A stretch of 64,000 bases of DNA from positions 4,913,001 through 4,977,000 of the forward strand of contig NC_066579.1 in the NCBI RefSeq assembly GCF_024323335.1. Reading direction: 5' to 3'. Made by a program: the position numbers and the translations under genes. Below the pieces are notes generated by a model, which was not told the DNA's origin, did no database searches, and worked only from the letters and a program-made list of their open reading frames with translations. This DNA is from Lathyrus oleraceus. Its lineage: Eukaryota > Streptophyta > Magnoliopsida > Fabales > Fabaceae. Shown here one piece after another: positions 45,042-56,319 of the stretch (position 1 is its first letter; each line of letters begins with the position of its first letter).

Positions 45042-46382
45042 TGTTGGAACAAAATTGGTTAATACTATATTCATTGGATTTTGATGATAACAGAGTATTT
45101 AAAGAACAAATGCGTATTCTAACATCTGTTCAAGTATGCAGGATTATATCATTAAGAACTGATGAATTTTTTTTAGGGATATGTATCTGAAGATCCGACT
45201 CTGACTCTGAAGATCACTTATGAAGATTCTTTCTCTGATGGAGATCCAAACTCTGAAGAAGTCAATCTGAATCTGGAATCAACTCTAGTCACCATGAATA
45301 TGAAACTTAAGAAGTCAATAAGTGGATTCTGATGTGATCAGCCTCTAAAGAGTGAAGTCTGAAGAAAGCCTACCTATGAAGCAGAAGCTCTTTAACTGAG
45401 GCAACTCTGACAGATTCAAAATCTTTTGATCACGTGAAGACTTAAGGGAATATCTCTTCTTGGATGCTTGAGCCTTAATAGATAATTCCTCGTGCATAAA
45501 TGTGTTTTATTGATGTGTCTAATCAAGTACAAAGCTAGCCCAACCTTTTGGTGAAAATCTCCAACGTCTCTTTTCTCCTTCTCTATTTAAGAAACAGAAT
45601 GGCTGAAGAAGAAAATTAGCAAACTTCAATACAACACACTGCCACACAGACTCAGAACCTTGACAATCAAAGAGAAGTCGATCTGTTAAAATTACTAGAC
45701 TTAGAACATATTAACACTTGAATTTTTTAGAATTTTTAAGTCTTAAAGTTTGTCTAAGTTGTATTTTGTCTACACCTCTGATTGTATATTAAGTGTAGTT
45801 ATTACCCAAATATCTTAAAAGTTTGTTATAGAGTCATAAGTCTCTTATTTTAATACTTGAGAATTTGAAGTATTTAGCTTGTGTGCTAGAGGAAGGAAGT
45901 CTCAGACTTGTGTATTTGAGAAAGGAAGTCTTGAGCTTGTGTGCTTGAGCAAGGAAGTCTCAAATTTATGTGTTTGATCAAGGAAGTCTTATACTTATGT
46001 ATGTTAGCAAAGGAGGTATCTTGCTTGTGTGCTTGAGCTTTTGTAATCATTTTGGTTATAGTGGAAAGTCGTTGGAAGTGCAAGGGGACTAAATTACTCT
46101 CAAATCGTGAGAGGAACTAGAATAATTGCTTGTGTCTTTCGCTTTACTTTATTTGCTTTTGAACTATATTTTGTTGCTATCATTTGTTTACCTCTGAGTT
46201 AGATTCAGTTGCAGAATCTAATGATATTTAAATAATTCAGACTCTGTGTGATTAGGAAGTCAGAGTCTGAACTAAGTGTTCAGAATCTGATTAAGAATCA
46301 TCAGAAGCAGAAGTTTAAAAATCTTAAAAAGAGAAAAAAATCTACACAATTCAACCTCTTTCTTGTGTTTTTCCCACCTTCA
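45042..46382 (+). mobile_element. Solo LTR, SIRE-like copia
   Basis: Opens TGTTGGAACAAAATTGG and ends TTTCCCACCTTCA, 1341 bp. It is flanked by AGCTG (45037-45041) and AGTTG (46383-46387), a target duplication with one mismatch. LINE coding sequence lies on both sides. Near its end it has the ACAATTCAACC and TTCTTGTGTTTTT phrases common to legume copia LTR ends. Inside are tandem variants of GAGGAAGGAAGTCTCAGACTT (45890-46010), at least four copies of ~35 bp. Confidence 0.7.
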
Positions 46383-46387
46383 AGTTG

Positions 46388-46780
46388 AACACAAATAAAG
46401 TTTCGGAAATACCAGTACTCAAAAGATCATGCTCCGACCACTTATGATTCCAAAAATCATAAGAAGCACCATTTCCTAACTTACAAGATATGATATTCGA
46501 AAACCAACCATGTCCATCAATTCCCTGCACCAAAGATAGTGCCTCTTAACATTACCAGAAAAATCAACGCCTAAGAAGCACCATTTCCTAACTTACAAGA
46601 AATGATACTTGAAGTTGAGAAGCTTATACCATATGACATTTGGTTCAGATAAGCATCACCATCCTTACATACTAATTAGAGTCTTCTTGTACTTCTCGAA
46701 TGTTTGACTTCCAAGCCACCATCTTCATTAGCCATACAAATCTTGTCCCAATTAATCCAATTAACTTGTGAGTATTTCTT
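46388..46780 (-). pseudogene. L1-type LINE coding relic, part 1
   Basis: Minus-strand frames give INWDKICMANEDGGLEVKH and DGHGWFSNIISCKLGNGASY, typical of the region after the RT domain in plant L1 LINEs. A duplicated phrase AGAAGCACCATTTCCTAACT occurs at 46465 and 46573. The frame leads into the part beyond the solo LTR. Confidence 0.62.
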
Positions 46781-47641
46781 TTAAAAGTATCTATGAATTC
46801 AATTGTCATGTCTATGTATTATTTCGAGTGCCAGTTTAGTATTTCTTTTAGAAGTATCTACCAATCCAATTATCATCTCAATGCATTCTTGAGTGTTGGA
46901 AAGCTTAATTTCACCTAATTCTATTCACAAACTAAATTCCACCCAATTATATTCACAATTAAAAATCCTACTCACAATTAATAATAATTTGACATTTTAA
47001 TTTTTTCAACCAAAATTCAAGAATTCTTTTTATTATCTACTTTATTATTCCATAGACTTTAAATAATTATATTTTTAGAAAATACAATTTATTTTAAAAT
47101 AAATATTATTTTCACTATTCAATTTAGAAATAATTACTATATTTTTAATTGTATATTTATTAATTAATATGACTAATTTAAAAAAAAATATAAAGTCTAT
47201 GATAATACTACTACATTCTTTTATTTGCATGAAAAAACTTAAAGCACAATCATTTTAATAAAAGTGAGTATTTAACATCACTAACATATTATATCAATCA
47301 TTTCTTTTTCTTTTTCTCGAACGTGGCATATAGATTGTAGAGTATAGTATTTGGTGACGAGATAGATGGTGACTATGGCCGAATGGTGAGTGGGGGAAGA
47401 CAACGCCGCCATGGATGACACTTGTTGATGTGATGCAAATAATGGCAGTCGATTTTTGGTGAGCCTCTTTCAATTTTGGGCACGCATGTCGGCAAATTAC
47501 ATCAACTTCACTCTCACATCAATCTCTACTACTTAGAAATAAAATAAGACATTCTTTATATTTTTAAATGGTCTTTAATAACATTAATACTTACTAATTT
47601 TTATATGTATTTTTAATGGTCTTTAATAACATTACTACTTA

Positions 47642-47643
<2 letters not shown>
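46781..47643. other. AT-rich sequence with local duplications
   Basis: No gene supported. A ~65-bp imperfect tandem duplication (ATTTCTTTTA, AAGTATCTA phrases) at about 46768-46900, and a ~47-bp duplication with TGGTCTTTAATAACATTA at about 47568-47645. A slightly GC-richer stretch at 47340-47470 has no recognisable content. Confidence 0.55.

Positions 47644-47717
<74 letters not shown>
47644..47717. repeat. (TA)n microsatellite, ~36 units
   Basis: Uninterrupted alternation of A and T over about 72 bp. Confidence 0.95.
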
Positions 47718-47719
<2 letters not shown>

Positions 47720-48600
47720 GTTTAATACTTTTTATTTTTTAACTTAAATCTTCAAAATTTATAGTATAATTTTTTTTATTTAATTAACAAAGAATATAAC
47801 TATTGATATTTGAATTTTTCCAAACATTTAAAAAAAAAGGATTAATATGGATTTTAATTTTTTAATTTAGAGACCAAAATAAACTCCAAAATTATACAAG
47901 ACAAAAAAAAGCTATTCTCTTTTTATTTTAATTTCAATGTAACATACTCCCTCTATTTTTTAATATAAATCGTTTTTATATATTTATAAAATATAATAAT
48001 TATTTTATGAAAAAGAGTGATTATAAACTTTTTCACAAAATTGTCATTTTTTAATTATATAAAAAAGAAAATTTAAAAAGAGAGAATAGTAAATATCTAA
48101 AAGTATGGTTAAAAAAATAATGTTTACAATTTATTAGTATTATAAAACAATTTATAATTTAATATAATTTTTTCAAAGTGATTTATAATTAAAAAATAGA
48201 AAAAATAGTATTTTCTTTTTTTACTTTTATAGTTTTTTAAGTGTGTACTACAATATTTGCTTAATAATCATGAACTTTGATAGAAATTATTATAGTAAAG
48301 CATATAGAATATTTTTTGTTCAAAAGAACATATAGAATATTTCAAAACCTAATATAAGTTATAAAACTTTCTAAGCCAATATTTAATTCTAATATTTAGA
48401 TGAAAGAGTATGTCAAATGATATCCGTTAGTTACCTCAAACAAATTGAGATGATGGTTGAAAGTTCAATTCCTAAAAATAATATATATTTTTTAAAATAT
48501 ATAAATATAAATGATTTATTAAAATCAAAGTTCGAAAATATTTTAGAAAAGTTTTAGAGTTATATGTAGTGAAAAATATAATTGCGGAAGATAAAATGCG
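47718..48600. other. AT-rich sequence without visible genes
   Basis: Extremely AT-rich, no domain or clear repeat ends seen. The minus frame at 48472-48687 is low-complexity Tyr/Phe/Ile/Leu and is not supported. Confidence 0.6.
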
Positions 48601-48619
48601 GAAATATAAAAAGTTAAGG

Positions 48620-49780
48620 AAAAAGATAATATAATGGGAGTTATAGAGGTTCACTCGAAAAAGAAAAAAACTCATCCATTTTCTCAAAAATTATTTTTGA
48701 GAGTATCTAATAAATATAAGAGCTTCTAATAGGTTGAACTCTCGAACCCCCTTATACAAGGAAAAATGAAGTTTGTAGCTAACTTCCAACAAAAAGCAAA
48801 CATCAGACAGAAGCGGTGAGTCTTCCTTCCAACAATGGATCGAAGTGGTTAGTCTCCTTTCCACAAGAAAACGGAAGCAGTTACTCTTCAATCTTCAAAT
48901 AAATCTTAGGATCTTTTAACATAGGGATGATCTCGTGAACCGAACATTGGTTTTATACCAGGCTAACCAAAAACATGTAAGATTTTACCACCGGGATAAT
49001 CTCGAACCAAATCAAGCTTTTAATACCAATTTTACCTTTAACCTAAACTTAGTTTTATCATGGGCTAACCAATAATCTATTATATTTTACTATCTGGCTG
49101 ATCTCGAAGCTTGAAAACTTTTGAACGGGCTGAACTTTCAAACCTAAATGGAAACTTGATCACACATTCCCCAAACCAAAGGTTTTTACGAGTTTAGCTT
49201 CGAATCTAAACAAACAATCCCTAAATGGATGAAATAATCAACCAAGTTAAAAACAAAAACTTCTTTGGTGAACTTAAAAAGCTATCCATCTAGAATTACA
49301 ACTTCCTCCCTCGCAAAATGACTTTCTTGAAAAGAACTTCGTATAAAACGTTTAGTGAGAGAAAGTAAACAAAAAGAAATTTTATAGTGAAAGTAAGAAG
49401 TGAGAAATGAAACCATGTTTTTGGATGTGAAAATATGTTGGAAGACCTTTATTTATAGGTTAAAGGTTGACACGAAAAATGAATTTTTTTATGACCTATA
49501 ATGATGAGTCAATCAATTAACACAAAGCTCCAATCGACTGGTTAGGCCCAACTTAATAGATTACCAAGTTAAAAAATGAAAGGAAAGATGTTTAGTTGTT
49601 ATACTCCATTAAGATGTTGTCCTAATCGCTTGGGCTTGAATTGAGCCAATCGATTAGGTTAAGGTGTCAATCAATTGGCAAAGACAAAATATACTCCAAA
49701 GTTTTTCTTACAACTCTCAACTCATATCGCACGACTTCAAGGCATTTTCAAAAAAAAAATCTTGAGAAAAATAAGTTTGA
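48620..49780 (-). mobile_element. Possible copia-like LTR fragment
   Basis: Weak case. On the minus strand a TATA-like CCTATAAATAAAGG (about 49450-49463) is followed by a pyrimidine-rich leader, as in LTR promoters. Upstream are several AATCGATT-like motifs (49510-49675). Phrases such as GGCTAACCA repeat at about 48961 and 49065. I could not find both ends. Confidence 0.3.
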
Positions 49781-49784
49781 AAAC

Positions 49785-49874
49785 TTGTGTGTGTGTGTGT
49801 GTGTAAGAGTGTATGTGTGTGTGTCAGAGAGAGAGAGTGTGTGTGTGTGTGTGTGTGTGTGCGTGTGTGTGTCA

Positions 49875-49928
<54 letters not shown>

Positions 49929-49935
49929 AGAGAGA
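49785..49935 (+). repeat. Compound (GT)n and (GA)n microsatellite
   Basis: GT runs (49785-49876, with short interruptions) followed by GA runs (49877-49938). The open frame over it is low-complexity. Confidence 0.93.
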
Positions 49936-49955
49936 GTGATGGTTTATGTGTGTGT

Positions 49956-50739
49956 TGTTAGAACAAGATTTGGTTTTGCATCTATACCTTGAGTTTTGAT
50001 GATAACAATGTTGTAATTGTGTGAGAATAATTTTGGTACCCTAATGATTTATTATTGTGTGCTTTAATAGCCAGTTCTGATTCTGAGTTTATGACGTGCA
50101 ATATCATCAGTTTCTAAACATTGTGTTCTGAATTTCGCTTTTGTGCTGATAATAAGAAGTTCTGAAAGACGCTAGGTTACTGCTGCAATACTCTTTCTGC
50201 TTCTGTACTGATTCATTCCTGAGAAGTTCCGGAAAGACGTTATGTTGTTGTTGTAACGTTCTCTCTACTTCTGCTTCTGGATGTCACTCTGATTGTCAAG
50301 CTTCTGAAGAATGGCAAGCTTCTGAAGTTTCGTTACTTAGCTGAAGATTCTGAAGATCTCAAGCCAAACTCTGTTGTGGTCAAGGTTCTGACTGAAGACT
50401 CTGAAGATTCTCATATTAGCTTTGTGTTTCTTCTTTTCATGCTTCATCAACTGTTTCTCATAAGTCAATGAATTTGAAGATAAGATCAAGTGGATGCGTG
50501 ATCAAATAGTACATAGTAAAAATCAAATATTTCTTCCACTCTTTAATTCGTGGGCAAAGGACAGTACTATACATCACACCTGTCACTGGAATTTATGGCA
50601 AAGGATTGTATGATGTATCACTCTTATCACCAATCCAACAGTGTATGGCCATTCTATTGGTATCCCCATTTTTCCCTCCAACAGTCTCTTTCTTATGTTG
50701 TATAAGTGAGACTTGGAGACTTGAAGAAAAACAAGAAGT
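49956..50739 (+). mobile_element. SIRE-like copia LTR fragment, cut by the Tat element
   Basis: Opens TGTTAGAACAAGATTTGG, resembling the solo LTR at 45042 (both share TTTTGATGATAACA). It runs without coding potential until 50739, where the Tat LTR begins. The rest must lie beyond the right end of the window. Confidence 0.6.
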
Positions 50740-51712
50740 TGTTTACTATGGAAATTGGTAAACAACCGTTGGTCCTCCCTAGGCCTTAAGACTAAGGGTT
50801 ACTTGCAGGATCGACCAGTTGATCCTAAGACATGTGCTAGTGTAAGTGTGGCTTATCCAATTCGACAGAATAACTTTGTGAGGAACGACTCCTTACAAAG
50901 TATTGAACAAGCGCAGGTTTTTCCACACGGACAGTTTAAACGATGTTATAGCTTATGGGTGACTCGTGACCGACAGCGCTACAGCGTTCAAAAGATGTAC
51001 ACGACGAACACGCTTTTGGTGAACTCTATTATCGTAATAGAATCAGTGTCGACAGCGTAAACGACAACGTAAAGTGATAACTCAAAAGTAAATGAAATTA
51101 AAATAAAATGTTCAACGGGAACAATTGAAAAGTAAGGAAGTTGCATTGAAATAAATGTGGTGATTCACGTACATAGCACTCTTAAAAACTCTTGCTTCCT
51201 CGCGCTGGGAATGAGAAGTTTCTTACAAGTGATTTTTAGTACAAGGTGAACACCTCGAGCCCCTCGTGAGATATTCTATTTATACTAAACTAAAGAAACT
51301 TCCTACAGGCTAAAACTCCTAAAAACTAGCAGACGTCGTGCCCCACGATCTGCAAACCGTTCTACCCACGTCTTGCAAAACTGCTCCAGACTCTGGCGCT
51401 TTTATTCTTCTTGTAACTGCTAGTCATTTTCTAATTTCAAATTTCTCCCGCCCATATATTCAGGGCGACAATGTCTTCTAAGCATTTGGCATGAAAGAAA
51501 ATTCTTTAAGTCCCAAACTTCATTTCAGTCGACGGAATGGCATGTCGACCAAACACGCTTCTCCTGTCGGCTTCATCCCTTGCCTTGTGTTTTTTCCACT
51601 CTTGCTCATCTCAGGCACATCTTCATCCTTTGATGGGGTATAACCCCCAAATTCACAAGACCCTATCACCAATTATGCTTTCAGCATGCCTTAGAGATTT
51701 CTCGTGATAACA
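50740..51712 (-). mobile_element. 3' LTR of Tat-type element
   Basis: 973 bp. On the minus strand it opens TGTTATCACGAG and ends CAGTAAACA. The purine tract CTCTGGGGGGCATTT (plus 51713-51727) sits just upstream. It repeats 63401-64000 over at least 600 bp with about 18 substitutions counted by eye (about 97% identity). A TATAAATA lies at 51277-51284, minus strand. Left flank GAAGT (50735-50739) is the candidate target duplication. Confidence 0.9.
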
Positions 51713-51727
51713 AAATGCCCCCCAGAG

Positions 51728-52162
51728 ATGGCATTTTTGACCGTCGACGTTGGTGAGATGATGGCATCTTTGAGATGTCGACTTACCCTTCACTGCTTCC
51801 ACTTCTACTTAGTGGGACCCCTGTTTGCCCCATGCTGGTGACATCATATAATCATGACGAACGTTCCCTTTTTTCCTCGAGACGCACAAAATCAGGTCCC
51901 CATCAATTCACGTCTTTATGACTGAAACGTGTTTGTTATCACAACTGCCTTCTCTCCTCCACGTGTCTACAGACGTAGGAACATGGGCATACGTATCGAA
52001 GATGGAAGATCAAACGCTCACTCTTCTCTGCTCAGGGTTTAACCCCTATAAAACCCTTGTTCTTTCTTCTTCTTCCCTTTTTTCGCCCTTTTGCTTTAAC
52101 GCACAATCATCTCCTGCACTCTGTGTAAAAACTCTTCTTCTCCAAAAACTTCCATTTCCTCC
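51728..52162 (+). promoter_or_regulatory. Promoter and 5' leader of the antisense gene
   Basis: TATAAAA at 52047-52053 in a CCCCTATAAAACCC context lies 110 bp before the ATG at 52163, followed by a pyrimidine-rich leader (CTTCTTCTTCCC). The start context CTCCATGGC is good for plants. This is an ordinary plant core promoter layout lying between the retroelement's polypurine tract and the gene. The frame 51918-52289 overlapping it has no recognisable content. Confidence 0.6.
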
Positions 52163-54145
52163 ATGGCTGGCTCCAGCAAACCCTCCGCTGCTAAACTCAC
52201 GCGTCCTCTCACCATTGATGGTAAGGAATACGTTCCTGAGCCTCCGTTTGCAAAAGAGAAGGAAAAAATATGGCGCTCTCAGGTATTGATCCCGTTCTCC
52301 TTGGCTGACGAACCTTTAGCGCTCTTAGGTCCTCTTCCAGAAACTCGACGCCCCGAGATTACCAGAACAGATTCTTCCCTTTTCCCCTCCAGTCATATCT
52401 CTGAACCCTTGGTTTCTGCCCAAAAGCCCTTTTCCCTTCACTACGTGGACAGGAACTTCAGGACTGCTCCTCCAAGAAACTGTCCTAAGTTTTGTGCCTG
52501 GATGGATCGGTTAGAATCAGAGAAAATCGACCATTGGAAAAGGACAGGCATCTACACCCTTCTACAGATTTCCCGTTGTGGCCCTCCCCAGTCTTGTGGC
52601 ATGTTGCTAGTTGCCCTCCAATTTTTGGAGAGTTCAACCAACTCTTTCCATACCAAGTGTGGCATGATTACGCCGACACTCCTGGATGTCGCTGTCATCA
52701 CTGGCCTAAAACCGACTGGCGAAGTCTTCGATTGTGAAGCTGTAGCGCCAATCTCCTTGCGGTTTGGCGTTGGTGACTCTCGCAAGCCGACGTACAACAA
52801 TTTCATTGATCACCGTGCCACTTCTTCAGGCCCTGTGACCGACGAAGAACATGTGGCTTTCCTGACCCTCTGGCTATCTCGCTTTGTTTTCTGCTCCAGA
52901 TCTATGCAGATAGCTAAACACTTTGCTCTCCTGGCAACTCAACTGCACCAAGAGCGTGAGCTTCTCTCTATGAATCTCTGTCTGAGGTCATTTGCCAAAT
53001 TAGACTCTTTGACCCTGAAAATTCAAAGAAGAAAAATGTGTTGGTCCATGGACCTTTTTGGCTCTTACAACTGTGGCTCAATGCCACTTTCTCTAAAGAT
53101 ATACCCCCCTACGGGATGAGAAGGGTTGCGTGTCCCCCAGAGGAACGACACCTTATTTGGAAACGATTGATCCCTCTGACGCCCCTCGACAAAACCATCC
53201 CTGACCTCCAAGTGTTTCGCCTTTTGTTCAACATCACGCTGACCCGTACCAATTTTCTACCTTTTATGGCCCCTTTTAGCCATCGAACTGAGGGCCCTGC
53301 ATGGTTCACCAGGCCTTTTCCTCCGACTGAAGATGAGCATCGAGATGAAACCTTCCTCATTTGGAGACGTCTTCTGGTCCCTCAATTCCTTTCGGCTGAA
53401 ACCTCTAGTAGCAATCTTGGCTTAGTGGCTTATCAACCTAACTTGGTGGCCAAACAATTTGGCCTTTGCCAATTTATTCCCAAGTCCCTGTTCTCATCTC
53501 AAGAATTACTCACCAATATCCTCTATGTTCAACCTTGGAGTGAGATCCAGGAGGATCTTGAAACCATCTGGGAAAACCGACCACGGCTCCCCTTCGTTCC
53601 CTTTCGACCAGCCTTCTTCTGCACCAAGGAATTCGATGATTGGTGGCAGTCGTATTTTGCTGTTTATGTTGGCGCTCCTGAGGCCAAACTATCTGAACTA
53701 ACTCAAGCTTTTGTTTACTTGCAGGCGAAGTCGACCAAGTGTAAGGCTCTCCATGTTAAACAAATTCGCGTTTTCCAGAACTATTTCCAAGTTGTGTATC
53801 GACCAGATAATCTTCGTCGGACCATCTGGGAGGCCGCGGTCGAACTAAAGGAGAAAGTAACCAACAGGCTCCCAAAACTTAAAATCCCTGGTTACGCGAA
53901 AGACAAGTATCTTTACGCCCTTCATTTTGGAAACCTCAAGTTCCCTTCTTTGCCATCTAGCCCATTGGCTTTGGCCTTTGGCCATTTGGTCCCGGAGTGG
54001 TTTTATTGTCCCATTTCACACGTACAAAATGCCTATAAGCAAAAGGTCGATAGAGTGGTCCCGACGAAGCATTATCTGCCTGACTACTCAGGGCCACTTC
54101 ATATTGATCCTCAATATGTTAGCGTGTTCGAATCCACACAACTTG
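52163..54145 (+). CDS. Exon 1: plant mobile domain (aminotransferase-like)
   Basis: The first frame (52163 to about 52960) has the domain's hallmark TLLDVAVITGL near residues 172-182, WMDRLESEKIDHWKRTGI upstream, and FLTLWLSRFVFC. Beyond a small frameshift near 52965 the other frame carries VHGPFWLLQLWLNATF, FAVYVGAPE and LAFGHLVPEWFYCP. This domain occurs in host MAIN/MAIL-type nuclear proteins and in mobile elements. No catalytic residue set is established, so no reaction is claimed. The donor is at 54145/54146 after ACAACTTG. Confidence 0.8.
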
Positions 54146-54224
54146 GTAACACTTTTCTGGAAAGTTAACACCTCTTTTCAGCTGGATTTTGTCGCTCACT
54201 TGTATTTCTTCTGTTTGTTTGCAG

Positions 54225-55206
54225 CGATCCCTCTAGACCCTGTGGATCCTACTCCTGCCAAAGAACCTACTCCTTCGACACAAGAGGCTCAGGTTTGACT
54301 CTGACTGAGTTGTCGTTTCCTTTAACCTTTTTGTTTTTTATTCTTAATCGTCATTTCCCCTTTTTGCAGGATGCTCCTGAGAAATCCTCTGATGATGATG
54401 AGCGTCCTATTGCTCAAGTCTTGAAAAAACCCAGTTCTTCGGTATGCACCTATATGAAGCAGTCTCATTTACTCCTGTGATTTTTTAAGGGCAACACTAC
54501 GTGGTCTCTAATTTCTTACTTATGTGTAGGGTCAACCACGTTCGACAGACCCCATTGTCTCCTCTCACTCCAAAAAATCCAAAAAACACAAACATTTTGT
54601 CGCCACAGGCTCTGAGGTATTTCTTGTCGACTTGTCTGACCTTCTGACTAGAATCTCTGCTTATAACCTCTCTTCGTGTCTTCAGCCAACTTCCCAGCCA
54701 TCTTCCCAGCACAAATCCAAAAGCCACCATGGGCACAAAAGAAAGCAGCATGACTCTCCCTCTAGGAGTGGCGAAACCAAGAAAAAGAGACACCATAAAG
54801 TGCCCACTCTAGAGGCTCCTGCTGTAGACGCCGACACCATCGTGGTCGACACTTCCATTCTTACCAAGGCCCCTGATCCATCTGTGGGGGCTTCACAGTC
54901 GACCAACACCTCCGCTGCTGCTGCCTTGGGAAAATAAAATCAAGATGTCGTCTCCCCTGCGCCGACACAGGTAATTGCTTGTTTTCCTGTCTACTCCCTT
55001 GGATTATTGTACTTCTCTTACACACATCTTTTCCTTACAGCAGGCTGATGCTTCTGCTGAGCCGTCTCAGCCCGTCGCCGACTACACTCCTTCGTCGCCG
55101 GTTTTCTTCTCCAGCTCGCCCACTACAATCTTTCGACACCGCTGGTGAGTTCATTGGCTTCCCTATCCAGATTAGTGATAGTGACTCTGACTCAGTCACT
55201 AGTCCT
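54225..55206 (+). CDS. Exons 2-6: Ser/Pro/Lys-rich middle part
   Basis: Five small exons separated by 68-90-bp introns. They encode AIPLDPVDPTPAKEP, an acidic SSDDDERPIAQ, a basic SKKSKKHKHF and a His/Lys-rich KSKSHHGHKRKQ-like stretch that could serve nuclear localisation, then a Thr/Ser/Ala-rich part with TAA at 54935-54937, and EFIGFPIQISDSDSDS before the last intron. The low-complexity linker character is directly visible; the localisation idea is inference. Confidence 0.68.
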
Positions 55207-55274
55207 GTAATGTATACATATCCAATTTGACTAGTTCTGACTCTAGTCGCTCTTCAGCTTCCTTGCCTTTGCAG

Positions 55275-56159
55275 GATCCAAGGGGACCAGTGGGTGTCGA
55301 CACCAATAAGAAACCACCTCAAACTACTCCTCTGTCAACTGCTTCTCCTTATTCTCAAACTACTCCTCTGTCGGCGGCTTCTCCTTCATCTTTCCAGGGG
55401 GTGGCGATAAACCCTTCTGCCTTAGAAGCAATTGCTAGGCTCCGTAACCTGGTGAGATCACGTGACGCCTCTTCTGACTCTGAGCAGCTTCATCACTCTG
55501 GAAAAATGGGCTCTGAGGCGACGAAAACCAAAGCTTTGATGGACAAAGTTCGCCTTCACGCCTTGAATCCTGACCTCCCTTTTATGCTCATGCATGAGCC
55601 TGCTGTCGTTCCAAAGATCTTGCGCGTGCTTGCCCAAATTAAAGATCTTCAGCTCTCAGAATATGTCAAGCACGCAACGGCCGCTTTAGAGCAACTTCTT
55701 GTTCCCATGCTGTGTCATCTCGACGGCGTTAGGGAAACTGAACGCCAGATTGCTTCTACTGAAGCCTTTGTGAAGGAAAAATGGGAGTTGGTGATGCACA
55801 CCGACGCGGAAGTCACCAAACTGATGGGGATTATGGAGGAGAAGAAAAGAGAGTTGATCTCCAAACAAACGAGGGCCACTAAGATACGCCAACAAATTGA
55901 TGCACTTCGACATCAAATTGCTGCTTTGGACAGTGAGTTGGATTCAATCACCAAGGAGGAGTCGTGCTTTATCGACAAAGTTCTGAAACCTGTCCAGGCC
56001 ACTGTGGAGCAAACCACTGGTGATGCCTTAGCGGTAGATGAAGAGCTTTCGACTGTTGAGAAGAAGCTTGAACAACTTAAATCCCAGGCCGACACCTTGG
56101 AGCCTACGTCTCTGCATTACAATTTTGAGCTCAAATCTTTTCAATCCAAGTTCAGCTAA
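55275..56159 (+). CDS. Exon 7: C-terminal helical/coiled-coil tail
   Basis: Begins DPRGPVGVDTNKK. A Ser/Thr/Pro region with a repeated QTTPLS phrase (twice) is followed by about 210 residues rich in Glu, Lys, Gln and Leu with heptad-like spacing: VKEKWELVMHTDAEVTKLMG, EEKKRELISKQTRATKIRQQ and STVEKKLEQLKSQADTLE. This suggests oligomerisation. It is open to the TAA at 56157-56159. The 3' end faces the end of pol (about 56320) on the other strand. Confidence 0.72.
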   Translation, partial: DPRGPVGVDTNKKPPQTTPLSTASPYSQTTPLSAASPSSFQGVAINPSALEAIARLRNLVRSRDASSDSEQLHHSGKMGSEATKTKALMDKVRLHALNPDLPFMLMHEPAVVPKILRVLAQIKDLQLSEYVKHATAALEQLLVPMLCHLDGVRETERQIASTEAFVKEKWELVMHTDAEVTKLMGIMEEKKRELISKQTRATKIRQQIDALRHQIAALDSELDSITKEESCFIDKVLKPVQATVEQTTGDALAVDEELSTVEKKLEQLKSQADTLEPTSLHYNFELKSFQSKFS

Positions 56160-56319
56160 CTTTGACCGCTTTTATTTTTTGTGTTATTTTTGTGTAATAT
56201 TTAAACAATGGCTTTTTTGCCACTTTAATGTTATCATTCTTATTTTAGCACTGTTTATTTATTTTCTGTGCTTTTTGTAGCTGATTTCCAACATAGTTCA
56301 TTCGAAAGTCATTTTAGTC

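Larger units (their letters stand above)
52163..56159 (+). pseudogene. Antisense plant-mobile-domain gene in Tat element, 7 exons
   Basis: A gene opposite to the element's gag-pol, between integrase and 3' LTR. Proposed exons: 52163-54145, 54225-54292, 54370-54441, 54530-54616, 54686-54970, 55041-55206, 55275-56159. All six introns (54146-54224, 54293-54369, 54442-54529, 54617-54685, 54971-55040, 55207-55274; 68-88 bp) start GT, end AG, have T-rich acceptors, and all keep the phase. Three lesions are visible: a frameshift near 52965, a TAA at 54935-54937 and a one-base shift near 55131. Extra antisense ORFs with this domain are known in Tat-lineage elements; their function is unknown. The splice model is inference from sequence. 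Confidence 0.78.

Noticed and set aside
49641..49961. 106-codon frame with Val/Cys and Arg/Glu repeats
   Set aside because: Direct translation of (GT)n and (GA)n microsatellites.
50755..51060. 101-codon plus-strand frame, repeated at 63185-63721
   Set aside because: It lies in the Tat LTR and is repeated simply because the LTR is; no domain seen.
54497..54909. Minus-strand frames opposite the antisense gene
   Set aside because: Shadows of the Ser/Lys-rich exons; they cross the proposed introns and show no domain.
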